A stretch of DNA of 64,000 bases. Source: Candidatus Haliotispira prima (GTDB lineage Bacteria > Spirochaetota > Spirochaetia > SP-2023). A program made the translations under genes and the position numbers. The DNA is taken from contig CP123443.1 in the NCBI GenBank assembly GCA_029867005.1, forward strand, positions 1,178,001-1,242,000, given 5' to 3'. The notes beneath the pieces are model-generated. The model was given only the letters and a program-made list of their open reading frames with translations, was not told where the DNA came from and did no database searches. Positions 36,301-45,493 of this stretch are shown piece by piece (the stretch's first letter is position 1; the number at the start of each line of letters is the position of its first letter).

Positions 36301-38208
36301 CAAGACCTGAGACAGAAAGCGTATCAATGCTTTTGGCAGTTGAGCGTACACAATGCCCGTCGGCTTTACCCGGACCGTGAAAATACGGACTTGGCCTCTG
36401 CTGTTACCCGACTCTCTCAATTTTTGGACAAAGAGTTCCGGCGGACTGCCGGAACTCTGTTACACCAAGTTTTGCGCGAATCCCAAAGCTCGCTCCGGAA
36501 GGCTCAGGCCTACGAAATACTGTGCCGGACAAGGTCGCCAAGCTTATTCCCACTGGAAAATGGCGACAACCCGGGGTCAAGCATTGAAGAACAAGGGCCG
36601 GGACAGTGGGGCGGACTAAGTCCGGCACTGGCCCGAATCTTCCACGAGGTCTCCGGAGAGAGATTTTTGCCGAAGGAGGAAGAGCAGAAAGAGATTTCCA
36701 TGCAACTAGGTTGGGAAAGAGTCTTGCAGCTAACTGCCAGCCGATTGTTGTGCCGTTTTGTCCAAACGGAAGATTTCCCCGAAGATGTGTTGCAAAGCTA
36801 TTTAGAGGTGGCCGGACGTTGGAAGGATGAGAATAGCGTCACCTTGCTGCTGCACTTGGCCCAAGCCTGTAGGCCGCAGGAGCAGGACGAGGGCTATGCC
36901 CTCTCTGCTGAGGGCCTATATTCGGAGATATGGAAGGTCATGCGCCGGAAAGTACAGGAAGGGAGTAGTCTGTTGCTGCTTCTGCATTATGTGTTCTTTT
37001 CCCTGTACTATCGGTTTGGCACTGTCGGCAATCAGGCGAAGGAGGGAGGATCCGGTGAGACAGGGGCGGAATCGAATTGCCAATTTACGTTGGAAGCCTT
37101 CGGTTTTATTGCCTTACCGGATCCGGATCGGCCTGATAAATATGATGAATCGGGTGTCAGGACGGAAACCGGCACCGGAAAAGTCGGCCAGTGGTGCCGA
37201 GCCTTGGATCTTTCCGGAGTATTCCGTTCCGGGCCGGAGCCGCAGGCAAATTCTGTCAATTCCGATGAGCAAGCTTATGACCAAGCTTGGCTTCGCCAAG
37301 CGGAAAGCTCCCGGCACTACTTATTCTGTGCCCTTTCACACAAGAGAGACTTATCCTTATTGCGCAAGTTTTTTACCCGCCTGCCCGGGCAGGCGATGCA
37401 CGTAGTACGCGATTTTTTGTTGGCTCTATATGAACCGGAGTGCGAACAGGCCTTCGGCCGGAGTTTCAGTTCTTTGACTGCGGGCCCGACAAGGGCCGGC
37501 AAAGCTAGACGACATCCGGATAACCGGGAACCGGACGGAATGGATGGAGATACCGAATTGCCGGACAGTGAGCAGAATCATTACATGCTTTGGCAGTTTG
37601 CCAAGGATTTTCACCATAGGGAAAACGCCGCCCTGCGCGAACACTGCCGGCGTTTATGTGTCGACTTGCTGGAGCAAAGTGGCTATATCAATGATATTGT
37701 TCGGGTGCTGTACCAAAGCCGCCGGAGTATCTTCGGATGGTCAGGCTCGGGCGGTTATTTGTTGTCCGGTCTGCCGGGAAACTGGCCGGAGCAGAAAGCA
37801 GAGCCGGATGAGCGTCCGTCAAAGGACCGGTTCCGGCATCAGAAATTACAACTGCTGATGGTTTTGGCCCTTTGCCGGACTGAAATGAGCTATATGGGGA
37901 TTGCTTTGTTTCAAAGAGATGCACAGTTGCCGTTGCGCGAATACGCCTTGGCCGAATTGCAAGGCCTGCTCTCTCGGACAGAGAGTTCTCAGTCAGCCGA
38001 ACATGGCTCGGGCAGCTCGAATAATCCGAACAATTCCGGCCGTTTCAGCAATTTCTACGGGCAACCCAAGCAACCTTGGCAGGAAATACGGGTCCGTTTG
38101 AGCCGGGAAGACATCTCTCGCAAGGATTGGCAGCAAGCCCTGCGATATTTAGCCAAACATCCGGTAACGGATTGTGCCGATACTCTGCTGTTGGAAAGGG
38201 GCGGCTAG
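33304..38208 (+). CDS. Very large HEAT-like repeat protein
   Basis: This 1634-residue protein is mostly helical. HEAT-like units can be seen in several places: SALDDSEYSIREYFIVELAAIF, CSLNDAVYLVRRAAIREIKKYF and LLDSPLQDLRQKAYQCFWQLS. Between helical blocks there are hydrophilic low-complexity inserts, for example near residues 230-260 and 390-415 (SGQDGQNGQDGQ), rich in Gly, Gln, Arg, Glu and Asp. No signal peptide or catalytic motif is visible, so the protein is probably a cytoplasmic scaffold. The start is ATG at 33304. A perfect 28-bp palindrome (35611-35638) is embedded in the coding sequence. The function is unknown. Confidence 0.85.
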   Translation: MALRKDSHRLLYLLDTQQFFHAFLLSARKPDLWLLWQQEQQRRAFRLDLTGMAAHFRGKDREAEGRSEAAVPDRALPAASLILLREQLGELCRLSRCEDVQLRNFALQVLIRQPLLHYREQILVRHDRKMLRLCAVPEREQKAEPEVFGGNRAASVLQTADRRGRNRRNEQGEMAAEQGLHSLEQELQKVFPYLLSALDDSEYSIREYFIVELAAIFPHGPDRLNSEPGPGQTDRKGRSDKTSDRISNKTDGKIGSDLVDLVPAIGSRPGPGGFPYLQQGLHREPGHRRQSKVGPELGPEAGFSISIWPELRLKLYRKLLRCSLNDAVYLVRRAAIREIKKYFIDLFQFHRRELNRTQQRYFVESFDISSAYHRKVAWEILYQVESERRTEAGSESQRPSGQDGQNGQDGQVEEREEKEKAELDLLEVKLFHYLDSSGELFSLLAESAHNVRKINPEFFSRQVLGSKMPEPTEIEEAGEREFARNMRVLFRALELGHNRFLHFRLRGVLCRFLGSDPGGGSINQGGKDGAGSRNEDFREQPGRKNSMGFRRKSNWGKPYRDSGQRELWNGEKLWEADDRYFVSPGRGRKAPGRRATELAAVAVLSSAQEALLRNLKNLDGHSWILLFELLVYGGDRSTLELLSNLLLERLKKLLEQKWGAKERLQADLLRIFSELIREQELLRRKGSEPRQIFAWLRLRAQSFALELDSLWQGSPHRAESYNQQFGILLALSTWRLCVDYLPLSGSNQVLRRYVTEIRCMAEETNVGVGASARVHALRLWPGSTGRAEAAQPMLTLLLLAMPSPQRNPQRTENGLREVFANEREICQQLISLACIPGFNSFEALRIALRHFGSAGYISDLEAELQYRQSRWHSSRPTNRSVAGTETNPGAKQKRSGRGRVRTRRDHEQVCRQLLCLLLDSGQDYALPIILEQLHYFSEEQIIRYKQLFFQYERDVLVRLCRRLLQQNERGFHRALLSLVANLGLPELGPEVRRLLDSPLQDLRQKAYQCFWQLSVHNARRLYPDRENTDLASAVTRLSQFLDKEFRRTAGTLLHQVLRESQSSLRKAQAYEILCRTRSPSLFPLENGDNPGSSIEEQGPGQWGGLSPALARIFHEVSGERFLPKEEEQKEISMQLGWERVLQLTASRLLCRFVQTEDFPEDVLQSYLEVAGRWKDENSVTLLLHLAQACRPQEQDEGYALSAEGLYSEIWKVMRRKVQEGSSLLLLLHYVFFSLYYRFGTVGNQAKEGGSGETGAESNCQFTLEAFGFIALPDPDRPDKYDESGVRTETGTGKVGQWCRALDLSGVFRSGPEPQANSVNSDEQAYDQAWLRQAESSRHYLFCALSHKRDLSLLRKFFTRLPGQAMHVVRDFLLALYEPECEQAFGRSFSSLTAGPTRAGKARRHPDNREPDGMDGDTELPDSEQNHYMLWQFAKDFHHRENAALREHCRRLCVDLLEQSGYINDIVRVLYQSRRSIFGWSGSGGYLLSGLPGNWPEQKAEPDERPSKDRFRHQKLQLLMVLALCRTEMSYMGIALFQRDAQLPLREYALAELQGLLSRTESSQSAEHGSGSSNNPNNSGRFSNFYGQPKQPWQEIRVRLSREDISRKDWQQALRYLAKHPVTDCADTLLLERGG
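35611..35638. repeat. Perfect 28-bp palindrome inside the HEAT-like gene
   Basis: The sequence is GCCTCAGCGCGTGT followed by its exact reverse complement, with no loop. It encodes ASARVHALR in frame. A perfect uninterrupted palindrome of this length is rare in coding sequence. It may be a short inserted palindromic element. Confidence 0.9.
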
Positions 38209-38291
38209 GTGCGCCGCTCTTCCCGTTTTTCCAGCTTTTTTCTCGTTTTTTTCCAGCTTTTCCCTAATACTTATGATGAGGCCATAAACAT

Positions 38292-39737
38292 ATGAAATCA
38301 CAGAATTTGAATGAAGATTTGACTGAAGGCTCTGTGCGGAAGCACATGAGTCGGCTTGCACTGCCTTCGATACTGGGCTCATTGTTTACCACCCTGTACA
38401 ACGTGGTGGACACAGTGTGGGCCGGCAAGGTCGGGCTCGATATGAGTGGGGTTGACGGTATTTCGGACTTTCTGAGCCGTTCCGGCGATGTGAGGGCTCT
38501 CACGGGGATGACGGTTTCGTTCCCAATATTTCTGGTAATGCTGGCTCTCTCGATTGGACTGATGAGCGGTACCTTAGCCCTTATTGGCAATGTGCTTGGT
38601 CGTAAAGACCGGCAGAAAGCCGACACGTATTTTGCCCAAGCCCTGCTCTACGCGATCGCAGTCAGCGTCTTGTTGTTGTTGGTACTGCCTTTCCTGCCAT
38701 CGCTGTTCCGCCTGATGGGAGCCGACGACCAAGTGGTTATTGGCTATGCTCACGAGTACATCAGCACTATTATTGCGGGCAGTATTTTGTTTTCCGTTAA
38801 TTTCGTCTTCACCGCAGCTTTGATTGCGCGCGGTGATACCAAGACCCAACGAAATGTTTCTATCATCAACTTCTTTCTGAATATTGTGCTCGACCCGTTG
38901 TTTCTGTTCGGATTTGGTCCGATACCGGCAATGGGTCTGCGCGGTATTGCTTTAGCCACGTTGCTCTCCCAGTCGCTTGGCTTGGTCGTAATGTATGTCA
39001 AGCTGCGCCGCTACCATGCCTTTGCCGGTATGAGCCGGGCTTCTTTTCGGCCTCGTTGGGATATTCTGGGCACAATTGCCAAACAAAGTATGCCGCCATC
39101 CATGAATATGGCGATTACTTCCTTTCTGTTGGGTATGGTTAATCGTTATGCCTATTTGTACGGCGGGTCTGCGGCCGTGGCGGCATACGGAATATCGCTG
39201 CGCATCGAGCAGATTGCCTTAATCCCCGGCATGGGCGTGAGCACCGCTTTGACCGGCATTGCCAGCCAGAATAACGGTGCGTACAAAATCGAACGCATAA
39301 AAAGTGCCTACCGGTTGGCCTTGCTGGCGGGCCTGCTGTTTTTGCTCTTCATCATGCTGCCTTTGGGCTGGCTATTCCCCGAGGCTGTGGTGCGGCTGTT
39401 TACCACGGATGCGGAGACGGTGGGGGTCGCCAAGGTCTATTTAGGGATCTCTGTATTTACGTTTTTTGCCTACATGCTGATCACGTTTTCCGGCTCGATC
39501 TTCCAAGCCTGCCAAGTGCCCTACATTTTGATGTACCTGACTGTTAGTCGCAGTCTGATACTGCCGCTCGTGACCTTCACCCTCTTTCCGGTTGTGCTGA
39601 AGATGGGCTTGAACGGCTTGTGGTCGGCTATTCTGTTGAATAATTGGTTGGCAGCTATTGCGGCCTTCCTTCTGTGTTTGTGGATCTTGCGCAAGCGCAA
39701 GCGCGAAGCAGTCGCCTTGCGGGATTCCGAGTCTTGA
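38292..39737 (+). CDS. MATE-family multidrug/Na+ antiporter
   Basis: This 481-residue integral membrane protein has about twelve predicted helices. MATE-type features include the N-terminal TLYNVVDTVWAGKVGLDMSG and the pseudo-repeat in the second half (GGSAAVAAYGISLRIEQIALIPGMGVSTALTGIASQNNGA). The family exports drugs or metabolites in exchange for sodium or protons. It starts 84 bp after the HEAT-like gene. Substrate is unknown. Confidence 0.93.
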   Translation: MKSQNLNEDLTEGSVRKHMSRLALPSILGSLFTTLYNVVDTVWAGKVGLDMSGVDGISDFLSRSGDVRALTGMTVSFPIFLVMLALSIGLMSGTLALIGNVLGRKDRQKADTYFAQALLYAIAVSVLLLLVLPFLPSLFRLMGADDQVVIGYAHEYISTIIAGSILFSVNFVFTAALIARGDTKTQRNVSIINFFLNIVLDPLFLFGFGPIPAMGLRGIALATLLSQSLGLVVMYVKLRRYHAFAGMSRASFRPRWDILGTIAKQSMPPSMNMAITSFLLGMVNRYAYLYGGSAAVAAYGISLRIEQIALIPGMGVSTALTGIASQNNGAYKIERIKSAYRLALLAGLLFLLFIMLPLGWLFPEAVVRLFTTDAETVGVAKVYLGISVFTFFAYMLITFSGSIFQACQVPYILMYLTVSRSLILPLVTFTLFPVVLKMGLNGLWSAILLNNWLAAIAAFLLCLWILRKRKREAVALRDSES

Positions 39738-40078
39738 GGGCCTTTTATTCCTGTGGTTTTTCCGGGTTGTCTTTTTCCTCCGGCTATATCCCGGAGCCGG
39801 CCGGAGTTGAAAGCACTAAATAGAAAACCAAGACGACCAAAGCCTTGTGAACAATGCGCACGGTTCGTGCGGGATTCGCTGCAAAAATCTCGAAAGAAGA
39901 ATCCGCCCGCGCCGGCTTGAGGCTTTTATAGGCTATTGTCCGGTATTTCGCCGGTATTCGGCCCGGCAGTCAATGGGTGTGAAAGAAGAGTGAGTCTGTC
40001 ATACCGCACCATTGTGGTTGAACAGAAGTAGACAGAGAAGTGCCATGATCGCATTTCCCGATTTTTTTGGAGGGCAAT
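39738..40078. other. Intergenic region, no gene recognised
   Basis: This stretch between the MATE gene and the Nudix gene has several CCGG-rich inverted repeats (for example CCGGAGCCGGCCGG about 39793-39806) and no ORF that I can support. A GGAGGG ribosome site at 40069-40074 belongs to the Nudix gene. Confidence 0.45.
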
Positions 40079-40828
40079 ATGTCAGAAGAAATGCTGTCAG
40101 AAGAAATGCTGCCTGTCTGGTCGGCTGCCGGCCTTGACACCGGGTGCTTTGAAAGCAAAAGTGTCGTACATCGGCGGGGACTGTGGCACCCCACAGCACA
40201 AATTTGGCTCTACCGTCTGCTCCCCCGGCCCGACCGCTCTGTCTTGGATGATGAGGCAGAAATGGAACTACTGTTACAGTTGCGCTCCCCGGAAAAGGAC
40301 AACTTTCCCGGCTGCTGGGATGTCTCGATTGCAGGGCACGTCAGTGTCGGGGAAACGGTGGAGCAAGGTGCTTTGCGTGAACTGGAAGAGGAATTGGGAT
40401 TGGGACTGCAAATCCGGGATCTGCAATTTCTGTTCAGGATGCCCTACTATGGCCATTATGAAAATGATTTACGGGATTGTGAATGGCAGCATGTCTACCT
40501 CGCGCGTTTGCCTTTCGGTTTTGATACGTCCACACTCCGACTGCAACAAAGCGAAGTCAGCGCAGTGCGCTGGGTGAGCCCGGCCGAATTAAGTAGCGAG
40601 TGGGCCGATTTTGCCTTCGGACACGGCAGCGGCCGGAACAAGACTTGGCAGGGTTATCAAGTACGGGGGTTTGCCTTGCATCGACACTACCCTTCGGAAG
40701 CAAGTCCGGACGGACAGCGGGCACCCAAATCGAAAATCACCGAGAATTACTATTGGGCGGAAATACAGCAGGCATTCGAATCTCTTCAGATTCCTGTTTT
40801 TGCTCCGACTCGGAGTGGTATTTTATGA
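40079..40828 (+). CDS. Nudix hydrolase
   Basis: The ATG at 40079 is preceded by GGAGGG; an upstream TTG in frame is less likely. The 249-residue protein has a perfect Nudix box, GHVSVGETVEQGALRELEEELG (G-x5-E-x7-R-E-x2-E-E-x-G), at residues about 85-106. The N-terminal HRRGLWHPTAQIWLYR and WDVSIAGHVS are typical of the isopentenyl-diphosphate-isomerase-like or YfcD-type Nudix group. It hydrolyses an X-linked nucleoside diphosphate or related compound; the exact substrate is unknown. It is immediately upstream of the repeat-led glycosyltransferase module. Confidence 0.92.
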   Translation: MSEEMLSEEMLPVWSAAGLDTGCFESKSVVHRRGLWHPTAQIWLYRLLPRPDRSVLDDEAEMELLLQLRSPEKDNFPGCWDVSIAGHVSVGETVEQGALRELEEELGLGLQIRDLQFLFRMPYYGHYENDLRDCEWQHVYLARLPFGFDTSTLRLQQSEVSAVRWVSPAELSSEWADFAFGHGSGRNKTWQGYQVRGFALHRHYPSEASPDGQRAPKSKITENYYWAEIQQAFESLQIPVFAPTRSGIL

Positions 40829-40895
40829 ATGAAAATTCTTTTTCGGACTTGTGTGGGCTGTCAAGGCCTGCGCCTCTTCTGCCAGCATACCACTC

Positions 40896-40924
40896 TTGAA
40901 AAATCTTTTCAATAAATATAGAAT
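40896..40924 (+). promoter_or_regulatory. Promoter of module copy 5
   Basis: TTGAAA (40896-40901), 17 nt, TAGAAT (40919-40924). The spacing equals that of the seven lipoprotein copies. The box sequences are more divergent. Confidence 0.75.
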
Positions 40925-40960
40925 AAGCCCCGAGTCTATCTTATTTGAAGGAGCACTTCC

Positions 40961-42788
40961 ATGAAAGATCGAGATAAAATATTGACAGATGTTGGTAAAA
41001 ACAGTACAATATCCAATATCCAATATCCAATATCCAATATCCAATATCCAATATCCTTCAATTTCATTATCATCAAAAATGGCAATGATTCCCAAAATCA
41101 TCCATTTTTCAGTCAGAGAATATAATCAAAGTGTATCAAAATATATTAACGTTGCAAAAAAGGTATCCCTTGGTTGGGATATACGCGTTTGGGAAGATGT
41201 TAATCTTCAGAAAAAAGATTTTGAGCTGTCTCATTTGTGGAACTCCTGTCAGTCCGGTGCGGCTCTGTCTGATCTGATAAGATTAGAGCTCGTATATAAG
41301 CATGGGGGCTTCTACCTTGATTCTGATTATGAATTGTACAGACCCTTAGATCATCTAAGGGAATACTCTTTTGTAGTCTCCTCTGAAGGGGACCCCTTCG
41401 TTGCGAATTGTTTCTTCGGTGCGAGCCCACAATCACCCATAATCAGGAAAATGATTGATGAGTTAAAATCGTACGATAAAGTACCGGAGGATATTCAGCC
41501 TAATATATTTTCCGGCCCTCATTTTTTTACAAGACATGTAGTTCTAAACTATAAAGATTCCACGATAATCCCGAGAGCTTTAATTGTTCCGGATATACGC
41601 CCGGTTGATTCGGACGAATCTGCTCGTCATTATTGGGGAATAGGTTGTCATCACTTCCATGATAGCTGGGGTATTAAAGAAGATAACATAAAGTATCTCC
41701 AAACCAGAGAGCGGGAATATGAGGGGAAAGAACATATAGAAGCCAAAGGTTCCGGTATTCATATGTATCCAAAACCATTCATAAAAAAGTTAATCAAACG
41801 ACTACTGCTTATCACTGGAGTAAAAAAACTAATTAATCGTTGGAAAAGACTGATGCTTAAGGAAGTAAAGTCTGAGCTTGCCGAGATAAAAGCCGGGTTT
41901 GTTGAGATGCAATCCAGGCTTGTTGAGGTGAAATCTGAACTTGTTGAGATAAAGGCTAAGCCGGCGAATAAATCTCGTGACAATAAAGTTTACCCTTCCG
42001 GTGACGGGACGATTATCTTTCGTGCAGAAGAGGGGCATCACCTTCAAGTTTTGGCTGGAGACCGCAGCGTGACACCACATGCTGTTGATGACCTTTTTGA
42101 AAGAGGCCATCGGCTTTTCATAAAGAAGATATTAAGAAAAGGTGATTGGTTTGTTGACGCAGGAGCAAATGTAGGGATGTTCACTCATCTTGCCGCGCAA
42201 TCTGTGGGAAGGTTTGGGAAGGTGTTTGCTTTTGAACCGAATAAAGTCTGTGCTGATATCATAGATCAAACTACGATTATTAATTACAACTTTTTTCCCA
42301 TAGAGATACATAACGTTGCGTTAAGCGACACAGAGAAGTCTGAAAATTTTCTGTTTTCCGGCTCTAATTTCGGTAGTGCCAGTCTGGCTGCGGACTCAGT
42401 TGACCTAATGGTTCCGTACACTCAAAAGAATCTGGAAAGTCGAGTGGTGGAGTGTAAGCTCCTCGATTCTTATATACCTGATTACGGACACATTCGCTGT
42501 TGTAAAATAGATGTTGAAGGGTATGAAGCAGCCGTTCTTCGGGGTGCAGAGAAATTAATTTCTAATTATAGAATTGATTATCTTTTAATTGAGGTATATT
42601 ATGAAGTTTGCGGATATGACCGAATGAAAGATTTATTGGAATACATCCGCCGGATGGTGTATGATTTGGGATACAGTCTGTTTGTTATTGATGATGATGG
42701 GAATTGTTCCGAGATGAGTTTTGAATACTTGGCAGTGACACAATATGCTTATGCTCTTTTAAAATCACCTAAGGCGACAGATCATTAG
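40961..42788 (+). CDS. Repeat-led glycosyltransferase-FkbM methyltransferase (leader frame broken here)
   Basis: The leader ATG at 40961 (AAGGAG site) gives MKDRDKILTDVGKNSTISN, homologous to the lipoprotein leaders, and runs into the tract but stops at TAA about 41123. The catalytic body begins right after the tract at MAMIPKIIHFSV (41079). It has a GT-A sugar-transferase domain with GGFYLDSDYELYRPL (DxD at DSD). A heptad-like coiled coil follows (LVEVKSELVEIK, about 41860-41960). The C-terminal domain is an FkbM-type methyltransferase (VDAGANVGMFTHLAA, VFAFEPN, IDVEGYEAAVLRGAEKLI). The enzyme could transfer a sugar and methylate it. Five units would put the leader in frame; six are present. 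Unlike the lipoproteins, weak alternative starts exist (ATG 40989, 41079), so some expression may persist in the OFF state. Confidence 0.8.
41007..41056 (+). repeat. CCAATAT heptanucleotide tract, copy 5 (6 full units)
   Basis: CAATAT, six full CCAATAT units (41013-41054), then CC. In frame with the leader at five or eight units. Confidence 0.95.
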
Positions 42789-42946
42789 TTCTAGCTTTTC
42801 TTTAGGAAATAGTAAGACACGATCCAAAAGAGTCTCTCAACCGTTATTAAATTGATTCGACAAGCTCAGCAACCTATTTGGACAGGCTGACGAATCTACC
42901 GGTCTAATAGACCTAATTGATTTTTATTATTGTAAATCACCCCCCC

Positions 42947-42975
42947 TTGCCAAAATTCCTAAACGAACATACAAT
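42947..42975 (+). promoter_or_regulatory. Promoter of module copy 6
   Basis: TTGCCA (42947-42952), 17 nt, TACAAT (42970-42975). Confidence 0.85.
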
Positions 42976-43027
42976 CAATCTGCAAACTCCATTTTGCCAT
43001 TTTGACTTTTCTCAGAGGAGCATTTTT

Positions 43028-44043
43028 ATGAAAAAACGAGATAAGATATTGACTATTATTAGTATAGAGGGTATAATATCCAATATCCAATATCCAATAT
43101 CCAATATCCCGCTACATTAAAAACTAAGCATTTACTATTTTCTCTGCCAAATTATTGTAAACCTTTTTATTCTTTTTTTTACCTTCTTTTACCACTATTT
43201 CTTCTGTCTGTTTTTGGTATGTCTTTCCTTGGCTGTAGCCCCCTGTCTGACAACAATGACCCTCCTCCAAAATCGACTGTTTCTCTTTCCACGGTCGCTG
43301 TGGTCTCTTCCGTCCAATTGGAAGTGAGCAGCAGTTTAGCACTCGCCAATATAGGGGCCGTTATCCGTTTAGCTACGGAAGCGGCCCCCACGAAAGCGGA
43401 AGCGGAAGCCAATGCGGGTTATGTCAGCCTTGGTATTGCGGCCGGCAGTACTCGCAAATTTAGCATCAGCCAACACTATGGCAGTGATTTTGAGGGTGGT
43501 GGCCTTACTCCGGCCGATGTATTGGCTCCTGAGACTCAATACAAGCTGTACTTGTTCTTTGGACCCGGTACTGTGAATCCGATTGAGGGAGTCTCCCTCA
43601 CAAATGATGTCGCAACCCTTTCCTTTACCACTGCTGCCCTGCCCCCCGCAGGGGATGCCGTGTGGGCTCGTTCGCTGACAGGGGAGCAGTTGGTCGGAAC
43701 CCTTCCCGAGTGGGGCTATAGTAAAAATCAAAAGGGGGTCTTTGTGGCCTATACACGATTATTAAATGGTTTTATTGGTTTTACATTGACTACTCGCAAA
43801 GAGGCGAACTCTATTAGTCAAACCCTCGGAACAGTTATTATAGGGAGCGTTGTTCCGGATCCGAAATTTCTTTTTGGTTTTTCCAAACTGAGTGGTAGTT
43901 ATCCTGATACAGACAACTATTACTATATCATCGCTACAGAAAAAGAACCTAGAATATCCGGAAATAATTTCCAATTAGAAAATGTCACTTTCGGACAACC
44001 CATTATCCATCGGGTACTCCTCACTCGATATGGCAGTCCGTAA
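43028..44043 (+). CDS. Phase-variable lipoprotein, copy 6 (frame broken here)
   Basis: The leader ATG at 43028 (GAGGAG site further up) reads MKKRDKILTIISIEGIISN into the tract and stops at TAA about 43120. The lipoprotein frame holds a hydrophobic stretch with the lipobox SFLGC (Cys codon 43234-43236) and a mature chain of 269 residues to 44043. The only start codon between tract and Cys is an ATG five codons before it, too close to encode a signal peptide. The mature part is the most divergent in the family but keeps PTKAEAEANAGYVS and the PETQYKLYLFF ... LSFTTAAL core; it ends LLTRYGSP. Four units are present and five are needed, so OFF. Confidence 0.72.
43075..43109 (+). repeat. CCAATAT heptanucleotide tract, copy 6 (4 full units)
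   Basis: AATAT, four full CCAATAT units (43080-43107), then CC. Confidence 0.95.
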
Positions 44044-44106
44044 TGGTATTTTTTGCCTGAGTCTAAGTCATCTCCCCTAAGCGGAGTCTCTTTTAGTTGT
44101 AGAGAA

Positions 44107-44227
44107 GCACGAAAAGTTTAACAGACAGAACTGGTCTCTACTGTGGTAGATTCGTTTCGTGCCTTTCCTGCTTTTCGTGCTTTTAACAGACGGAACCGGT
44201 TGCTATTACAGTAAATTGGTTCGGGCC
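44107..44227. repeat. Degenerate direct and inverted repeats after copy 6
   Basis: GCACGAAAAG (44107-44116) is inverted at 44171-44180 (CTTTTCGTGC). A roughly 47-bp segment starting TTTAACAGAC (44117-44163) recurs in degenerate form at 44182-44227. The region lies just before the promoter of copy 7 and contains no gene. Confidence 0.7.
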
Positions 44228-44250
44228 TCTTGCAAAAAAAGCCCCCCCCC

Positions 44251-44279
44251 TTGCCAAAACTCCTAAACGAATATATAAT
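44251..44279 (+). promoter_or_regulatory. Promoter of module copy 7
   Basis: TTGCCA (44251-44256), 17 nt, TATAAT (44274-44279), the strongest -10 among the eight copies. Confidence 0.85.
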
Positions 44280-44316
44280 TAGGTTCTAAATCTACTTTTT
44301 TTAAAGGAGCACTTTT

Positions 44317-45362
44317 ATGCAAAAACGAGACAAAATATTGACTAATATTGGTCTAAACAGTATAATATCCAATATCCAATATCCAATATCCAATATCCAA
44401 CTCAGTTAGGGCATAAACATTTACTCCAAACTCTATTAAACTATTTTAAATTTTTTTATTTATTATCTTTATCTCTTTTTTCTTTCCTTTTTCTGTTCAT
44501 CATTGGCCTAACTTTGCTTGCCTGTGCCCCGCTCTCCCAGACTAAGAACCCGGACAGTAGTGACCCACCTCCTACGCCAACCCCCACCAAATCTATTACA
44601 GTCAATTATGCGGGCCTCCACTATGTTCATTTCACCGCTGATGACCCCAATTTGTCCGCAGACAAAACGGTCGGTTTTCTGATAACGCCGGCAGACAGCA
44701 GCCCCTCTAAGGCCGAGGCCGAGGCGAAGAAAGGCTATATTACCAGAAAATTTACGGAAGCCAAAAAATCAAGAAACGTATTTATGTTCCTGCACGAGGG
44801 AACGGCTTACGAGCTTGCTACCGGGAGTACGGACATTCCGTTTACCACAGGTGCCACAGCCAGTGATACGAGTTTTGAGACAACGGACATCTTACAGGAA
44901 AACACGGAGTACAAAATACGCATGTATGACGGAGAGGAGATACAGGAGAAGACCTTTACCACCAAATCTTTTGCCGATGGGAATGCGAGTTCCACAGGAG
45001 TTATTGCCTATATGGGCGGTTTGGCAACAAATACAAACGTGGATGCACCTCTTACCATAGAACGAAAACCCGAAGAAATTATGCTTCTTCCCTACGCAGA
45101 TGATACTTATGGAGGGAGTTCTATTGATTATCTTGAGAATGCTCTTGTACAAGGAGGTTGTTCTCCTGGTTGTGGGACGGGCCTACCGGGGACGTATGTA
45201 TATGCTCTAAGAACAGAGGCCAATACACTTGCTTCTACCGTTAAATTTGTTTCTCTGGTATATATACTCTATTCCCAAAAGAAAATAGCCCAATCTAATT
45301 GGACTGCAAAAGAAGGTACAAGCCTGGACATTGCCTATGATATAAAAATCATAAGCGAGTAG
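44317..45362 (+). CDS. Phase-variable lipoprotein, copy 7 (frame broken here)
   Basis: The leader ATG at 44317 (AAGGAG site) reads MQKRDKILTNIGLNSIISN and stops at TAG just after the tract. The lipoprotein frame has a hydrophobic region with lipobox TLLAC (Cys codon 44523-44525) and a 279-residue mature chain to 45362. The chain contains KAEAEAKKGYITRKFTE, the family core ILQENTEYKIRMYDGEEI ... KTFTTKSF, a Cys-Gly pair (GGCSPGCG), and ends KIISE. The last ~425 bp are almost identical to copy 8, with only one base difference seen. The sole in-frame start-like codon before the Cys is a TTG three codons away. Four units, five needed, so OFF. Confidence 0.76.
44364..44400 (+). repeat. CCAATAT heptanucleotide tract, copy 7 (4 full units)
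   Basis: AATAT, four full CCAATAT units (44369-44396), then CCAA. Confidence 0.95.
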
Positions 45363-45419
45363 AGGGCCTGGGCTGGGTTAGGCCCGGAAGTTAGCAGAAG
45401 AGCAAGCTTGCCTCTCCCC

Positions 45420-45448
45420 TTGTCCAATTCTCTAAATGAATATATGAT
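45420..45448 (+). promoter_or_regulatory. Promoter of module copy 8
   Basis: TTGTCC (45420-45425), 17 nt, TATGAT (45443-45448), the same geometry with weaker boxes. Confidence 0.78.
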
Positions 45449-45493
45449 TAGGCTGTAAATTCATTTTTCCCATTTTCGCAAAGGAGCTACCGC

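Noticed and set aside
33291..38267. Many open frames on both strands inside the HEAT-like gene
   Set aside because: GC-rich coding DNA with a CCGG-rich composition yields long shadows. None has family features.
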